From JANQHS01 sp965267505 (GTDB taxonomy: Bacteria; Bacteroidota; Bacteroidia; Cytophagales; CCMP332), in the NCBI GenBank assembly GCA_965267505.1, contig OZ254081.1:310001-374000 (forward strand): 64,000 nucleotides of DNA, in the 5' to 3' direction. Positions 44,204-53,653 of this stretch are shown here, piece by piece. Below the pieces are notes generated by a model. That model did no database searches and was not told the DNA's origin. It saw only the letters and a list, made by a program, of their open reading frames with translations. The position numbers and the translations under genes were made by a program. Numbering within the stretch: the first letter of the stretch is position 1; the number at the start of each line of letters is the position of its first letter.

Positions 44204-45912
44204 GCATTTCAGAAAAAAATAGCAGCCCCAAGAGCAAGGACCTCATCACTTATGGTGTGATCGCCGCAGTGCTAATAATGCTCAACATCATTGGCAGTCA
44301 GTTCTTTTTCAGATTGGACATGACTGAAGAAAAAAGGTTTTCACTTTCTCAATCGACTAAGAGCATTCTTGAGAATCTTGAAGAAGAGATCTATGTGGAA
44401 GTATTTCTGGATGGCGAATTGCCAAAGGATTTTAAAAGATTAAGACAAACGGTAAAAGAGACCCTGGATGAATTCAGGATCTATTCGGAAGCTGGTCTTA
44501 ACTATAAGTTTATTAATCCCTTGGAAGATGAAAGTCAGGCTCAGAAAAAAGAAGTTTTTCAGCATTTGGTTGACCGCGGGCTAAGGCCTACTACCCTCTA
44601 TGTCAATGAGGGAGATCAAAGAACCGAAAAAGTGGTTTTTCCCAGTGCCATTATACACTATTTGGAAAAAGAGATTCCCGTAAGCTTTCTGACTGGAGAT
44701 CCCTCCTCTCCTCCACAGGTCCAATTGAATCAAAGTATTGAGAATCTTGAATTCCAATTGATAAGCTCAATCAAAAAAATGAGCAACCGAAATCCCAAAA
44801 AAATCGGCTTTCTTCAAGGGCATGGAGAGCTTGGCCCTGTGGAAGCAGGTGACTTTCTTCAAAGTGCTGGCGAGATGTACGATATCAGAAGGGTGAGACT
44901 TCAGAGTTCTGTGGCTGGAGAATTTGAAGGCTTGGTAAATCTACTCGATTTTGATGCCTTGATAATTGCAAAGCCCGATTCCACATTTTCAGAAGAGGAC
45001 AAATTCAAGCTCGATCAATATGTGGTTAAGGGAGGTAAACTAATGATTTTTGTTGATGGAATGTTTGCTGAAATCGATAGCATTGGAGAGAAAGGAATGG
45101 CATCCACAGGAACGAATCTGAACTTAGATGACCTGTTTTTCAAATGGGGTATTAGAGTTAACCGAAACCTGATTCAGGATCAATTTTCTGCGGCAATTCC
45201 TCTTGTGGTAGGTTACATGGGTAACAGGCCTCAGTATCAAATGATGAAATGGCCCTACTATCCTATTTTAAATGAATTTGGAAATCATCCTGTTTCCAGG
45301 AACTCACAACCGATTTATTCCAAATTTCTCAGCAGCCTTGATACAGTAAGTGCTCAAGGCATAAAGAAAACCCCATTGATCTGGACTTCCGATCAAACCA
45401 GGGCCATGCCGTCCCCGGTTTTCCTTGATTTCAACGAAGTAAGAAAACCAACACCCACAGAATTATTTAATAAAGGAAATCTCATGGTTTCGATTCTTCT
45501 TGAGGGTACTTTCAGTTCAGTTTTTGAAGGGAGGGTTTCTGATCAGACTGCTAGTACCTTCGATTTTAAGGAAAAGGATAGGTCCAGTCAGATCATTGTA
45601 TTTTCCGATGGGGATATCATCCGAAATGATATTAATGGAAAGACCGGAACACCATATCTTCTTGGATACGATAAATTTTCAAAGGTCACGTTTGGGAATA
45701 AACCTTTTATCCTAAACAGCCTGGATTATCTCCTGGATGATGTTGGAATCATTGAAGCAAGGAATAAAAGAGTGATCTTAAGGCCTTTGAATCCGAAGAA
45801 GATAAAAGCGGACAGAAGGACCTACCAGATCCTGAATATTGCTGCCCCCCTACTTCTATTGATGATTGTAGGGGTCCTAATGAATGTACTTAGACGAAAG
45901 AAATACTCATGA
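44197..45912 (+). CDS. gldG: Gliding motility ABC transporter auxiliary subunit
   Basis: The 571-residue protein has one membrane helix near the N-terminus (about residues 15-37) and one near the C-terminus (about 545-563). The large external domain between them starts with FRLDMTEEKRFSLSQSTKSIL, the GldG hallmark, and contains KIGFLQGHGELGP and FVDGMFAEIDS. It belongs to the family linked to ABC-2 transporters in which a periplasmic domain replaces a binding protein. The start is one of two successive GTG codons at 44197 and 44200, overlapping gldF. The DUF4340 gene overlaps its stop by 4 bp. Confidence 0.92.
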   Translation: MVSISEKNSSPKSKDLITYGVIAAVLIMLNIIGSQFFFRLDMTEEKRFSLSQSTKSILENLEEEIYVEVFLDGELPKDFKRLRQTVKETLDEFRIYSEAGLNYKFINPLEDESQAQKKEVFQHLVDRGLRPTTLYVNEGDQRTEKVVFPSAIIHYLEKEIPVSFLTGDPSSPPQVQLNQSIENLEFQLISSIKKMSNRNPKKIGFLQGHGELGPVEAGDFLQSAGEMYDIRRVRLQSSVAGEFEGLVNLLDFDALIIAKPDSTFSEEDKFKLDQYVVKGGKLMIFVDGMFAEIDSIGEKGMASTGTNLNLDDLFFKWGIRVNRNLIQDQFSAAIPLVVGYMGNRPQYQMMKWPYYPILNEFGNHPVSRNSQPIYSKFLSSLDTVSAQGIKKTPLIWTSDQTRAMPSPVFLDFNEVRKPTPTELFNKGNLMVSILLEGTFSSVFEGRVSDQTASTFDFKEKDRSSQIIVFSDGDIIRNDINGKTGTPYLLGYDKFSKVTFGNKPFILNSLDYLLDDVGIIEARNKRVILRPLNPKKIKADRRTYQILNIAAPLLLLMIVGVLMNVLRRKKYS

Positions 45913-46880
45913 AGAGAAAACAATGGCTAATCCTTGGATCATTGATCGTCCTTGGATTTGGAACTTATTACGCGCTTTACCTTAAGAATCAAAGCTCCAC
46001 TCTTAATGTGAAAGACACAGAATTCTCAGTTCCGGATACTGCTAACGTAACAAAGCTATTCTTCGCAAGTAAGCTTGGCTGGAGTTCTACCCTTGAAAAA
46101 ATTAATGGAGTCTGGTTCATTAATAGAACGTACAAAGCAAACCCAGGGATGGTGAAAATGATCCTGGGCACCATGAAACTTCAAAGGATCAAACGACCTG
46201 TCTTTTCAGGAGAACGAAACACTGTAATAAAGAATATTGCCACAAAGGGAGTAAAGGTTGAGGTCTACTCCAATGGTGAATTGAACAAGACATTCTATGT
46301 AGGAGGAAATACCAATGATGCCGAAGGAACCTACTTTATCATGGAGGGATCAGAGAACCCTTTTGTGGTGTATTTACCCGGCCTGAAAGGATTCATTAAT
46401 AATCGATATATGGTTAAGGAGGACGATTACAGGGACAGCCAGGTTTTTGGTTCCTCTGCAAAGTCCATTGTTAAGGTCTCGGTAAACTATCCAAAAAACC
46501 AAGAGAGTAGTTTTTTAATTGAGAATCAAAATGGTCAATTGGTTTTACACGGTCAGGATGATTACGACCAAATCAAGGTGGACAACTACATTCTCAATTA
46601 TAAAAACACCCATATCTGGAATTTCTTCGACCTGGATAACGAGAAAAACAGGAATGCTTTTGATTCGATCAGTACATTGGTTCCGGATGCAGAAATAGAG
46701 CTGACGGACAAGAAGCCAGGGTTTTCTAATTCAATAAAGATCTATTTTGATCCCAACAATCCAGATGGAGGTTTCGGAATAGCTAATATCTCCGGAGATC
46801 AAAAATTTGTAAGCTATCAGGACTATGTTTTCCGAAACCTATTGGTGCCATCAGAATTCTTCAAGGCTTCCGTGAATTGA
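45909..46880 (+). CDS. DUF4340 membrane-anchored protein
   Basis: The 323-residue protein has one N-terminal membrane segment (residues 6-24) and an extracytoplasmic body. It carries a repeated DUF4340-type module (VKVEVYSNGELNKTFYVGGNT and a later copy near NGQLVLHGQDDYDQIKV). DUF4340 proteins are often encoded with GldG-like ABC-2 accessory genes, so this is probably part of the Gld transporter unit. It overlaps gldG by 4 bp. The last gene of the gld run, it ends about 60 bp before dnaN, which has its own promoter. Confidence 0.85.
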   Translation: MKRKQWLILGSLIVLGFGTYYALYLKNQSSTLNVKDTEFSVPDTANVTKLFFASKLGWSSTLEKINGVWFINRTYKANPGMVKMILGTMKLQRIKRPVFSGERNTVIKNIATKGVKVEVYSNGELNKTFYVGGNTNDAEGTYFIMEGSENPFVVYLPGLKGFINNRYMVKEDDYRDSQVFGSSAKSIVKVSVNYPKNQESSFLIENQNGQLVLHGQDDYDQIKVDNYILNYKNTHIWNFFDLDNEKNRNAFDSISTLVPDAEIELTDKKPGFSNSIKIYFDPNNPDGGFGIANISGDQKFVSYQDYVFRNLLVPSEFFKASVN

Positions 46881-46905
46881 TTGGATCAGATTTCTTTAAA
46901 AAGAT

Positions 46906-46913
46906 TAATTTTG
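46906..46913 (+). promoter_or_regulatory. dnaN -7 promoter box
   Basis: TAATTTTG is an exact TAnnTTTG match, 26 bases before the dnaN ATG. A TTG at 46881-46883 lies 22 bases upstream, slightly longer than the usual 19-21 spacing. Transcription would start near 46919. Confidence 0.6.
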
Positions 46914-46939
46914 GCGACTGATAAAAGCCAGCCTTCCAG

Positions 46940-48064
46940 ATGAAATTTATTGTCTCCTCAGCACATTTATTGGACCACTTGAATCAAGTAAGTGGAGTTA
47001 TTCCAAGCAACGCAATTGTACCTATCCTTGAAAATTTCCTTTTCAAGATCAAAGACGGAAAATTGAATATTACCGCCTCAGATCTTCAAACCTCTGCAAT
47101 CACCGAATTGGAGATTGAGGCGAAAGAAGAAGGACAGATAGCTGTACCCGCAAAAACCCTGATCGATACATTGAGAAATCTGGCGGAGCAGCCGGTAACA
47201 TTTACCATTGATGAGAATTCTTATACCATTGAGTTAAGCTGGGACAACGGAAGGGCCAAGCTCAGCGGAGAAAATGCGACCGACTTTCCAAAGATTCCAG
47301 ATGTATCCGATGGAAGTAAACTGGAACTATCCACGGGAATTCTTACCGAGGCCATTTCCAACACTCATTTTGCCGCATCAACAGATGAGTTGAGACCTGC
47401 AATGACAGGGGTCTATGTAAAATTTGAAGATTCGAATACAACTTTTGTTGCCACGGATGGGCACAGATTGGTAAGATATAGAAGATTGGATCTGGTTTCG
47501 GATGCCGACAGCTCAATTCTGATCCCAAAGAAAGCTATTACCCACCTTCAAAAGGCACTTCCTTCGGAAAACAAGGATTGTATAATTGAATTCAATCCTT
47601 CAAATGCCTTGTTCAGTTTTGGTAGTTTCAAATTCATATGCCGCCTGATCGACGAGCGTTTTCCCGATTATGAGGCCGTTATCCCACCCGATAATCCATT
47701 TAAGCTTACAGTTGATAGAACAGAATTCCTAGGTAGCTTAAAAAGAATCTCTCTTTACGCGAATAAAACCACCAACCAGGTGGTCCTGAAGATCAATGGC
47801 AGCGAGCTTCAAATTTCAGCTGAGGATCTTGATTTTGCCAATGAAGCCAACGAACGTCTTGCTTGTGAATATGAAGGTGATGATCTGGAAATTGGATTCA
47901 ACGCAAGGTTCTTAATTGAGATGCTTAATAATCTTCATGGAGACAAGATCGATTTCAACCTTTCTGCTCCAAACAAAGCCGGAGTATTGGTCCCATCAGA
48001 TAAAGGAGATGCAGAAGATCTCATCATGTTGGTGATGCCCGTAATGCTCACCAATTACAACTAG
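46940..48064 (+). CDS. dnaN: DNA polymerase III sliding clamp (beta subunit)
   Basis: DnaN forms the ring that tethers the replicative polymerase. The 374-residue protein has the three-domain clamp layout. It begins MKFIVSSAHLLDHLNQVSG and contains TDGHRLVRYRR in the middle domain, FICRLIDERFPDYEAVIP, and the C-terminal LIMLVMPVML that forms part of the peptide-binding groove (MPMR-like in other bacteria). The gene is not next to dnaA here; instead it follows the gld cluster and precedes an ABC-F gene by 6 bp. A conserved -7 box supports independent expression. Confidence 0.97.
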   Translation: MKFIVSSAHLLDHLNQVSGVIPSNAIVPILENFLFKIKDGKLNITASDLQTSAITELEIEAKEEGQIAVPAKTLIDTLRNLAEQPVTFTIDENSYTIELSWDNGRAKLSGENATDFPKIPDVSDGSKLELSTGILTEAISNTHFAASTDELRPAMTGVYVKFEDSNTTFVATDGHRLVRYRRLDLVSDADSSILIPKKAITHLQKALPSENKDCIIEFNPSNALFSFGSFKFICRLIDERFPDYEAVIPPDNPFKLTVDRTEFLGSLKRISLYANKTTNQVVLKINGSELQISAEDLDFANEANERLACEYEGDDLEIGFNARFLIEMLNNLHGDKIDFNLSAPNKAGVLVPSDKGDAEDLIMLVMPVMLTNYN

Positions 48065-48070
48065 ACTTTT

Positions 48071-49942
48071 ATGGTTTCCCTGAATAACGTATCCTTTGGA
48101 TACGGTGGTCAGGCCATTTTAGATGGAGCATCGTTCACTTTCACAGAAGGGTGCAAGATTGGCCTTATAGGTCCCAATGGTGCTGGAAAGTCCACAATAT
48201 TTAAGCTGATCACCAAGAACCTCCTTCCTGACCAGGGTTCAATAAGCATCGGAAAATCTGTAAAGATTGAATACTTCCATCAGGACCTTCTTTCTCTTGA
48301 AACAACTGAAAGCATTCAATCCATAGTACTTCAGGGGTTCAAAGAGATCCTGGAGGTGCAGGAGAAGATCGATCAATTACTCTTGGATCTTGAAAAGGAT
48401 TATTCCAATGAAAAGATAACCAAACTGGGATCGCTTCAGACCCAGTTTGAAAATATGGGAGGCTACTCAATCCAGTCCAAAAGTGAAGAGATCTTAATGG
48501 GCTTGGGCTTTAGAACTGAAGATCTAAGCAGGCCGCTTTCAGAATTTTCCGGGGGGTGGAGAATGAGGGTTTTATTGGGAAAGATTTTGTTGGCTGAACC
48601 AGATCTGCTTCTATTAGATGAACCTTCCAACCACCTGGACCTTCCATCAATAGAATGGTTGGAATCATATCTATCTGATTTTCCTGGAGCTTTTATATTG
48701 ATCTCACATGATAAGAGGTTCCTAAACAGTTCGGTGAAAGAAATTCTTGAAATCAGAGGAAACAAGTTGAAAAACTATAAGGGAAACTTTGATGCCTATG
48801 TAGAAGAGAAATCTCTTCAGGATGAAATAACCGAAAACGCCTTTAAGAATCAGCAAAAGATGATAAAGGATAGCGAAAGGTTTATCAACAGATTCAGATC
48901 TAAGGCTTCAAAGGCAAGACAGGTACAGTCAAGAATAAAACAGCTTGAGAAGATTGATCAAATACAACTTCCTGATGAATCCATTCGGGAGATGAATCTG
49001 AAGTTCCCGATAAGAAAGACTCCCGGTAAACTTATTTACGAGGCTGATTCCTTAAGTAAGAATTATGGAGATCAAAAGATCTTTCAAAAAACACCCCTTA
49101 TGGTGAAAAGAGGTGATAAGATCGCTTTGATTGGAGCGAATGGAAAAGGAAAGTCTACTCTTTTAAGGATGATTTCAGGTAGAGAAAGCTTTGAAGGGAA
49201 ATTACTACCCGGATACAATGTTGAGACCGAGTTCTTCGCCCAGCATCAATTGGAAGAATTGAACTTAAATTCTTCTGTCCTTAAGGAGGCCTCTGATGGC
49301 CTAATAGGTAAATCTGATAAGGAGGTACGCGATACCCTTGGAAATTTTTTGTTCTCAGGAGAGGATGTAGAAAAAAAGGTGAAAGTTTTATCGGGAGGGG
49401 AAAAATCTCGATTAGCCTTGGCCAAGATTTTCCTCAGCGAATCAAATGTTCTTTTATTAGATGAGCCTACCAACCATTTGGATATGGTTTCTATAGGGGT
49501 TCTCAGAGATGCATTAATTTCTTATGAAGGGTCGTTCATAGTGGTTTCACACGACAGGGACTTTGTTAATGGAATTGCCAATAAAATATGGTGGATCGAA
49601 GATGATACAATAAAAGAATACCTGGGGCCTTATGAGGAGTATGAATCATGGAAAAACGAGCAATTAAAAAAAGATAAAGGACCTTCATTTGAAAAAAAGA
49701 AGGAGAAAAAGACCAAGTCTCAAAAACAGGTAAACACAACCCCCAGCAATGAAAAGGAAGCTAGAAAAATCGAAAAAGAGATAGATCAATTAGGTACAGA
49801 AATTGATGGTATTGAAAAAAAAATCATTGAAACTTCAAAGAATTTCGATGAAGCGGAGTTTAAAGTGTTAAAGGCAGAGTATGATTCTCTGAAATCAAAA
49901 CAAGAAGAGCTATTTAAAAAATGGGAAACATTGCTTCACTAA
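48071..49942 (+). CDS. ABC-F family ribosome-associated ATPase
   Basis: The 623-residue soluble protein has two ABC ATPase domains. The first has GPNGAGKST, the signature SGGWRMR and LLLLDEPSNHLD. The second has GANGKGKST, SGGEKSRLA and VLLLDEPTNHLD. Between them (about residues 245-315) is the charged P-site tRNA-interaction linker. The C-terminus from about residue 545 is a Lys/Glu-rich coiled coil, as in Uup. ABC-F proteins act on stalled ribosomes or on elongation; this one is closest in layout to Uup/EttA types. It overlaps the plug gene by 22 bp. Confidence 0.93.
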   Translation: MVSLNNVSFGYGGQAILDGASFTFTEGCKIGLIGPNGAGKSTIFKLITKNLLPDQGSISIGKSVKIEYFHQDLLSLETTESIQSIVLQGFKEILEVQEKIDQLLLDLEKDYSNEKITKLGSLQTQFENMGGYSIQSKSEEILMGLGFRTEDLSRPLSEFSGGWRMRVLLGKILLAEPDLLLLDEPSNHLDLPSIEWLESYLSDFPGAFILISHDKRFLNSSVKEILEIRGNKLKNYKGNFDAYVEEKSLQDEITENAFKNQQKMIKDSERFINRFRSKASKARQVQSRIKQLEKIDQIQLPDESIREMNLKFPIRKTPGKLIYEADSLSKNYGDQKIFQKTPLMVKRGDKIALIGANGKGKSTLLRMISGRESFEGKLLPGYNVETEFFAQHQLEELNLNSSVLKEASDGLIGKSDKEVRDTLGNFLFSGEDVEKKVKVLSGGEKSRLALAKIFLSESNVLLLDEPTNHLDMVSIGVLRDALISYEGSFIVVSHDRDFVNGIANKIWWIEDDTIKEYLGPYEEYESWKNEQLKKDKGPSFEKKKEKKTKSQKQVNTTPSNEKEARKIEKEIDQLGTEIDGIEKKIIETSKNFDEAEFKVLKAEYDSLKSKQEELFKKWETLLH

Positions 49943-51222
49943 CATACTCCTTTTCAGTTTTGTTGGCTTTAATGCTGGCACCCCTTTTTTCAAACGGTGC
50001 AGACTTTAAAAACTTTACAACTGAAGATCAGATCTTTTCAAAAAAAGTTCGAACCGTAAAATTTTACAGGTCAGGTTCTACTCCTTATGAGATATTTAAC
50101 ACAGCTGCTACGAATCTTAATCAAGAAGATAGACTGATACTCGAATTCGATATTCTTGGCGAAGAAGCGGCTTATTTATATGTCAAAATTTTTCACTGTA
50201 ACGCGGATTGGAGTCAATCGGACCTTGCCGCCCCAGAATACCTCGTGGACTACAACGAGTTTTTGATTGAAGATTATGCCTTCTCATTCAATACAGCTAC
50301 TCCATTCACTCATTACACCTTTAACATCCCTAGGGTTCTGGTTAGCGGAAACTATGTTTTAGGGATATATGAATCCGATAAGCCTGACGAATTACTCCTA
50401 ACGAGGAGGTTTTTCATATACGAGAACATTATCGAAATAATACCTGAGTTTAAATTTTCTTCTAACGTTCAGGGAAGAAATTCACTTCAGGAAATAGCTT
50501 TTGAATTGCGCTACAAAAATGTTGAGATTCAAGACCCTTCTACCGAAATAAATTGTTCCCTGAGACAAAATTTCCGTTGGGATAATGCCAAGACTCAGCT
50601 TTCTCCTCTTTTCTTTGACCTCACTTCCAATACAATAGATTACAGATACTTTGATGGTGAAAATGCATTTTTGGGTGGAAATGAGTTCAGAGAATTTGCC
50701 ACGAGGCATTTGAATTTCACAGATATTAACCTCGAATCGGTTGATGGAAAAAACAGAATTGCTACCCTTCTTCCTGCCCAAACCAGATCTGATCGTCCAT
50801 TTGTTAACGCGGTAGATATCAATGGAAAATTTTATATAGAAAATTCACGGGGAAATACGGTGGACCTGGATGGTGAATACCTTACCACCATTTTCAAATT
50901 CAGCCCAAAAACCAAATATCCCGGAAGGATATTTGTCATGGGAGAATTATCGGATTGGAAACTTAAACCAGAGTTTGAACTACTTTACGACAAAGAGAAA
51001 AACTGGTACATCACGGCATCTCTTCTAAAACAAGGGTATTACAATTACTACCTGCACTACCAGAAAGGTCCTGACGAGAACACTCCCTTTCTAAATGAAC
51101 ACCATCTAGAAGGTTCATTTTTTCAGACCGAAAATGTCTACGAGATAATAGTCTATCACCGCCCCCCAGGTGGAAGAATTGACCGAATATTAGGATATCT
51201 TGTGAAGGACTTTTTGGAATAA
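49921..51222 (+). CDS. Type IX secretion system plug protein (DUF5103)
   Basis: The 433-residue protein has a signal peptide (to about residue 27). It begins its mature part with KNFTTEDQIFSKKVRTVKFYRSG and the characteristic LEFDILGEEAAYLYVKIFHCNADWSQSDL segment. This matches DUF5103, named the T9SS plug protein because it closes the periplasmic side of the SprA outer-membrane translocon. A C-terminal beta domain follows (FVMGELSDWKLKPEFEL onward). It is the only T9SS component I recognise in the window. The start overlaps the ABC-F gene by 22 bp, and the stop lies 2 bp from the convergent OMP gene. Confidence 0.86.
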   Translation: MGNIASLTYSFSVLLALMLAPLFSNGADFKNFTTEDQIFSKKVRTVKFYRSGSTPYEIFNTAATNLNQEDRLILEFDILGEEAAYLYVKIFHCNADWSQSDLAAPEYLVDYNEFLIEDYAFSFNTATPFTHYTFNIPRVLVSGNYVLGIYESDKPDELLLTRRFFIYENIIEIIPEFKFSSNVQGRNSLQEIAFELRYKNVEIQDPSTEINCSLRQNFRWDNAKTQLSPLFFDLTSNTIDYRYFDGENAFLGGNEFREFATRHLNFTDINLESVDGKNRIATLLPAQTRSDRPFVNAVDINGKFYIENSRGNTVDLDGEYLTTIFKFSPKTKYPGRIFVMGELSDWKLKPEFELLYDKEKNWYITASLLKQGYYNYYLHYQKGPDENTPFLNEHHLEGSFFQTENVYEIIVYHRPPGGRIDRILGYLVKDFLE

Positions 51223-51224
51223 GG

Positions 51225-52142
51225 CTACTGCCTTCTTTTCATCATCTTGCGACGATACTTCTTGCTCATTTTGCTCAAGTGAGCGCCAGTAGATTTACTC
51301 TTCTTAGAAGTGCCTCCCATTCTCATATGTGGTAAGGTCACTTCAACTTTTATCGCCCCCAAGAAATAGCCGTCGTTCTTATCAGGGTTTCCTCTTTGAT
51401 CACCTTCTGATGCAGGAATTCCGGCATTTCCACCCTCCAATCTTCTATCCGCAAGGGCATAGGCAATTGGGTCGTTAAAAGCACCAGGATCCTGGTAAAC
51501 AGTGCTGACATCATCCAAATAATCAGTTGACGTAATCCTGTAACCAAGTTCCAATGATATTTCGGTAAATGGGCCTAAAGCATAACTGACACCACCACCA
51601 AATGGAATTATTAATGCGATTGGCGAATAGGCCACTCCCTCGGTTTGAAGAGGCCTCAATCGATAGGTTTCTCCCATATAATCCGCTTTAGGATCAAAAT
51701 ATGTGAACCCAATACCAGCATATACATAAGGCATAAAGGGAGCCCTTGCCGAATGGGAAACATCATACGGAATAATGTCAAAATCGACCCCACCCCATAG
51801 TTCTACGTTAGTGGATTTGAAAGTAAGATTTCTTCTTTCCGACTGATCCTTATCATTTCCGATATTATAGAAATTCAAATCCCCACGAATTGCAAAACGC
51901 TCATTGATTCTGAAATTCATTCCCATATTAAAAGCCCAGGAGGGTCGAGCCATGCATTCAGCATTCGTACACAGATCGCCATAATACATTCCAACTCCGC
52001 CACCCACAGCGAATTTTATCATACCAAAGCTGTTATAGCCTTCGTAAACTCTTGATTTTTTAAGCCTCTCGTATTGCCCGAAGCTTTCCGTAGCAAAAAA
52101 AGTAGCGATCAGAAAAAGTGTAGCTCTAAAAAATATCTTCAT
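51225..52142 (-). CDS. Outer-membrane beta-barrel protein (DUF6089-like)
   Basis: The 305-residue protein has a signal peptide ending ESFGQ. It then runs through alternating amphipathic strands (KFAVGGGVGMYYGDL, FAIRGDLNFYNIG, YVYAGIGFTYFDPKADY) typical of a small eight-strand barrel of the PorG/DUF6089 type. Cysteines in CTNAECMARPSW are in an early loop. The C-terminus after about residue 265 is unusually basic (MRMGGTSKKSKSTG...KYRRKMMKRRQ), which is odd for an exported barrel and may lie in the periplasm. I chose ATG 52142; the frame extends to a TTG at 52151. Confidence 0.78.
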   Translation of the reverse strand: MKIFFRATLFLIATFFATESFGQYERLKKSRVYEGYNSFGMIKFAVGGGVGMYYGDLCTNAECMARPSWAFNMGMNFRINERFAIRGDLNFYNIGNDKDQSERRNLTFKSTNVELWGGVDFDIIPYDVSHSARAPFMPYVYAGIGFTYFDPKADYMGETYRLRPLQTEGVAYSPIALIIPFGGGVSYALGPFTEISLELGYRITSTDYLDDVSTVYQDPGAFNDPIAYALADRRLEGGNAGIPASEGDQRGNPDKNDGYFLGAIKVEVTLPHMRMGGTSKKSKSTGAHLSKMSKKYRRKMMKRRQ

Positions 52143-52216
52143 TGCACCCAAAAAGGCTAATTACCCACGCTTAAAAGTATAAAATTTATATCAAAGCGAA
52201 GCAATCAAAATTTGTT

Positions 52217-53122
52217 CTATGGCATTTTTACCCTTTTTAATAAAAACTTAGAAAAAACAGGGTAAAAGCCCTCTTCAATAGGGGCATCATGGAAATCTAT
52301 CTTTAGATCTCCACATATGTCTTTAATTCCTTCTTGAAAATCCAGGATCTTCTTCTTGTAGGACTTTTTGATCTCAAAAGGATTTACTCTTATTTTCTCA
52401 TTGGTCTCAACATCAACAAACTCCGTATTCCTATCCTGGAAATCGAATTCTCTTTCCAAGATTCTTGAAAATACATTGAATACTATTACTTCGTGTTTTT
52501 TGTATTTCATATGGCTTAAAGCTTGCCTCAAATCCTCAAGCGACGATTGGTTCTCGAAGAAATCGGTAAAAAGAACTATAAGAGACCTCGGTTTAGACAG
52601 TTCAGCCATTTCATGAAGCACGGAATCAATTTTGGTGGTATACCCTTCGGGTTTCATATCCAAAACTCTCCTCAGATAAACAATAAGTTCATGTATATGT
52701 CTTCGATTGGATTTTACCGCAGATGCATGCTTGATAGAATCTGAAAATGAAACCAATCCGACTGCATCTCTCTGCTTCTCCATTAACAAGGTTAATGAGG
52801 ATGCTGACAATACAGAAAAAACAATTTTCTCAAGGGATTTCTCAGGATAGAACATGGATGGAGAAACATCAAGCAGGATCTGACACCTAAGGTTGGTTTC
52901 TTCCTCGAATTGCTTAACATATAGTTTATCTGTTCTGGCAAATATCCGCCAATCAATGAATCGAGTACTTTCCCCTGTGTTGTATTGTCTATGTTCTGCA
53001 AACTCGACCGAAAAACCATGATATGGAGATTTATGCAAACCAGTTATGTACCCCTCCACCAACTGCCTGGCCAACAATTCTAGGTTATTAAAAGACCTTA
53101 CCTCTTCTATTGAGTATTGCAT
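52217..53122 (-). CDS. DUF58 family protein (VWA-like)
   Basis: The 301-residue protein has the DUF58 signature FAEHRQYNTGESTRFIDWRIFARTDKLYVKQFEEE (residues 41-75) followed by a degenerate VWA domain with ILLDVSPSMFYPEKS. DUF58 proteins usually lie beside MoxR ATPases and Bat genes and may act as chaperone-like partners. Here no moxR is present, and the BatB/BatC-like genes are 50 kb away at 1603-3437. It is a single-gene unit, between an OMP gene and a divergent DUF3276 gene. Confidence 0.87.
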   Translation of the reverse strand: MQYSIEEVRSFNNLELLARQLVEGYITGLHKSPYHGFSVEFAEHRQYNTGESTRFIDWRIFARTDKLYVKQFEEETNLRCQILLDVSPSMFYPEKSLEKIVFSVLSASSLTLLMEKQRDAVGLVSFSDSIKHASAVKSNRRHIHELIVYLRRVLDMKPEGYTTKIDSVLHEMAELSKPRSLIVLFTDFFENQSSLEDLRQALSHMKYKKHEVIVFNVFSRILEREFDFQDRNTEFVDVETNEKIRVNPFEIKKSYKKKILDFQEGIKDICGDLKIDFHDAPIEEGFYPVFSKFLLKRVKMP

Positions 53123-53180
53123 ACGAATCTTTGTCCACCAATTAGAAACGTCAATTTCGGCTTAAAATTTAACTTGTTAC

Positions 53181-53208
53181 AGGAGGAATCAAAAAATGTT
53201 CTAAACAT
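53181..53208 (+). promoter_or_regulatory. Strong Shine-Dalgarno with a two-codon ORF upstream of the DUF3276 gene
   Basis: AGGAGG (53181-53186) is followed after nine bases by ATG TTC TAA (53196-53204), a start codon, one Phe codon and a stop. The main ATG is at 53225. ATGTT and AACAT (53196-53208) also form a small inverted repeat. Perfect Shine-Dalgarno sites are rare in this sequence, so the arrangement may be a leader element, but it is unproven. Confidence 0.35.
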
Positions 53209-53224
53209 GTGTCAGTGGAAATAA

Positions 53225-53608
53225 ATGGGTTACCTTTACTCCAAAAAATTTAGGGAAGTGGAAGATTCATTTGGTAGAGATAAAAACGAAGTTTATTCCA
53301 AAAGAGTAAAGGCTGGGAAAAGGACTTACTTCTTTGATGTGAAGGCGACTAGGTCCAATGACTACTATCTTACTATAACCGAAAGTAAGAGAAGAATGCA
53401 CGATGATGGAGTATCTTTTGAAAAGCACAAGATATTTCTCTATAAAGAAGATTTTGACAAATTCGAATCTGCTTTAGGGGAAACCCTCAAGCACATAAAG
53501 GACGATCTGCTAAACGGTTACGTTCCTCCTGCAGCCAGGGAAGACGAAAATGGGAATGTGGATTCCTCGGAGGAAGTAAAATCCAATCCTGATAAAGGGA
53601 ACTGGTAG
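53225..53608 (+). CDS. PUR-alpha/beta/gamma-like DNA/RNA-binding protein (DUF3276)
   Basis: The 127-residue protein contains VYSKRVKAGKRTYFFDVKAT and NDYYLTITESKRR, the core of the bacterial PUR-like family DUF3276, also present in Borrelia EbfC-linked regulators such as BpuR. The PUR fold binds single-stranded nucleic acid or RNA. Members in Borrelia regulate gene expression; the role in Bacteroidota is unknown. The C-terminus is acidic and probably disordered. It stands alone, 45 bp before ychF, and has an unusual leader with a strong Shine-Dalgarno and a mini-ORF. Confidence 0.88.
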   Translation: MGYLYSKKFREVEDSFGRDKNEVYSKRVKAGKRTYFFDVKATRSNDYYLTITESKRRMHDDGVSFEKHKIFLYKEDFDKFESALGETLKHIKDDLLNGYVPPAAREDENGNVDSSEEVKSNPDKGNW

Positions 53609-53653
53609 ACCCAATCACCTTATTATTTTATTACAACAATTCCTATTTAAAAA

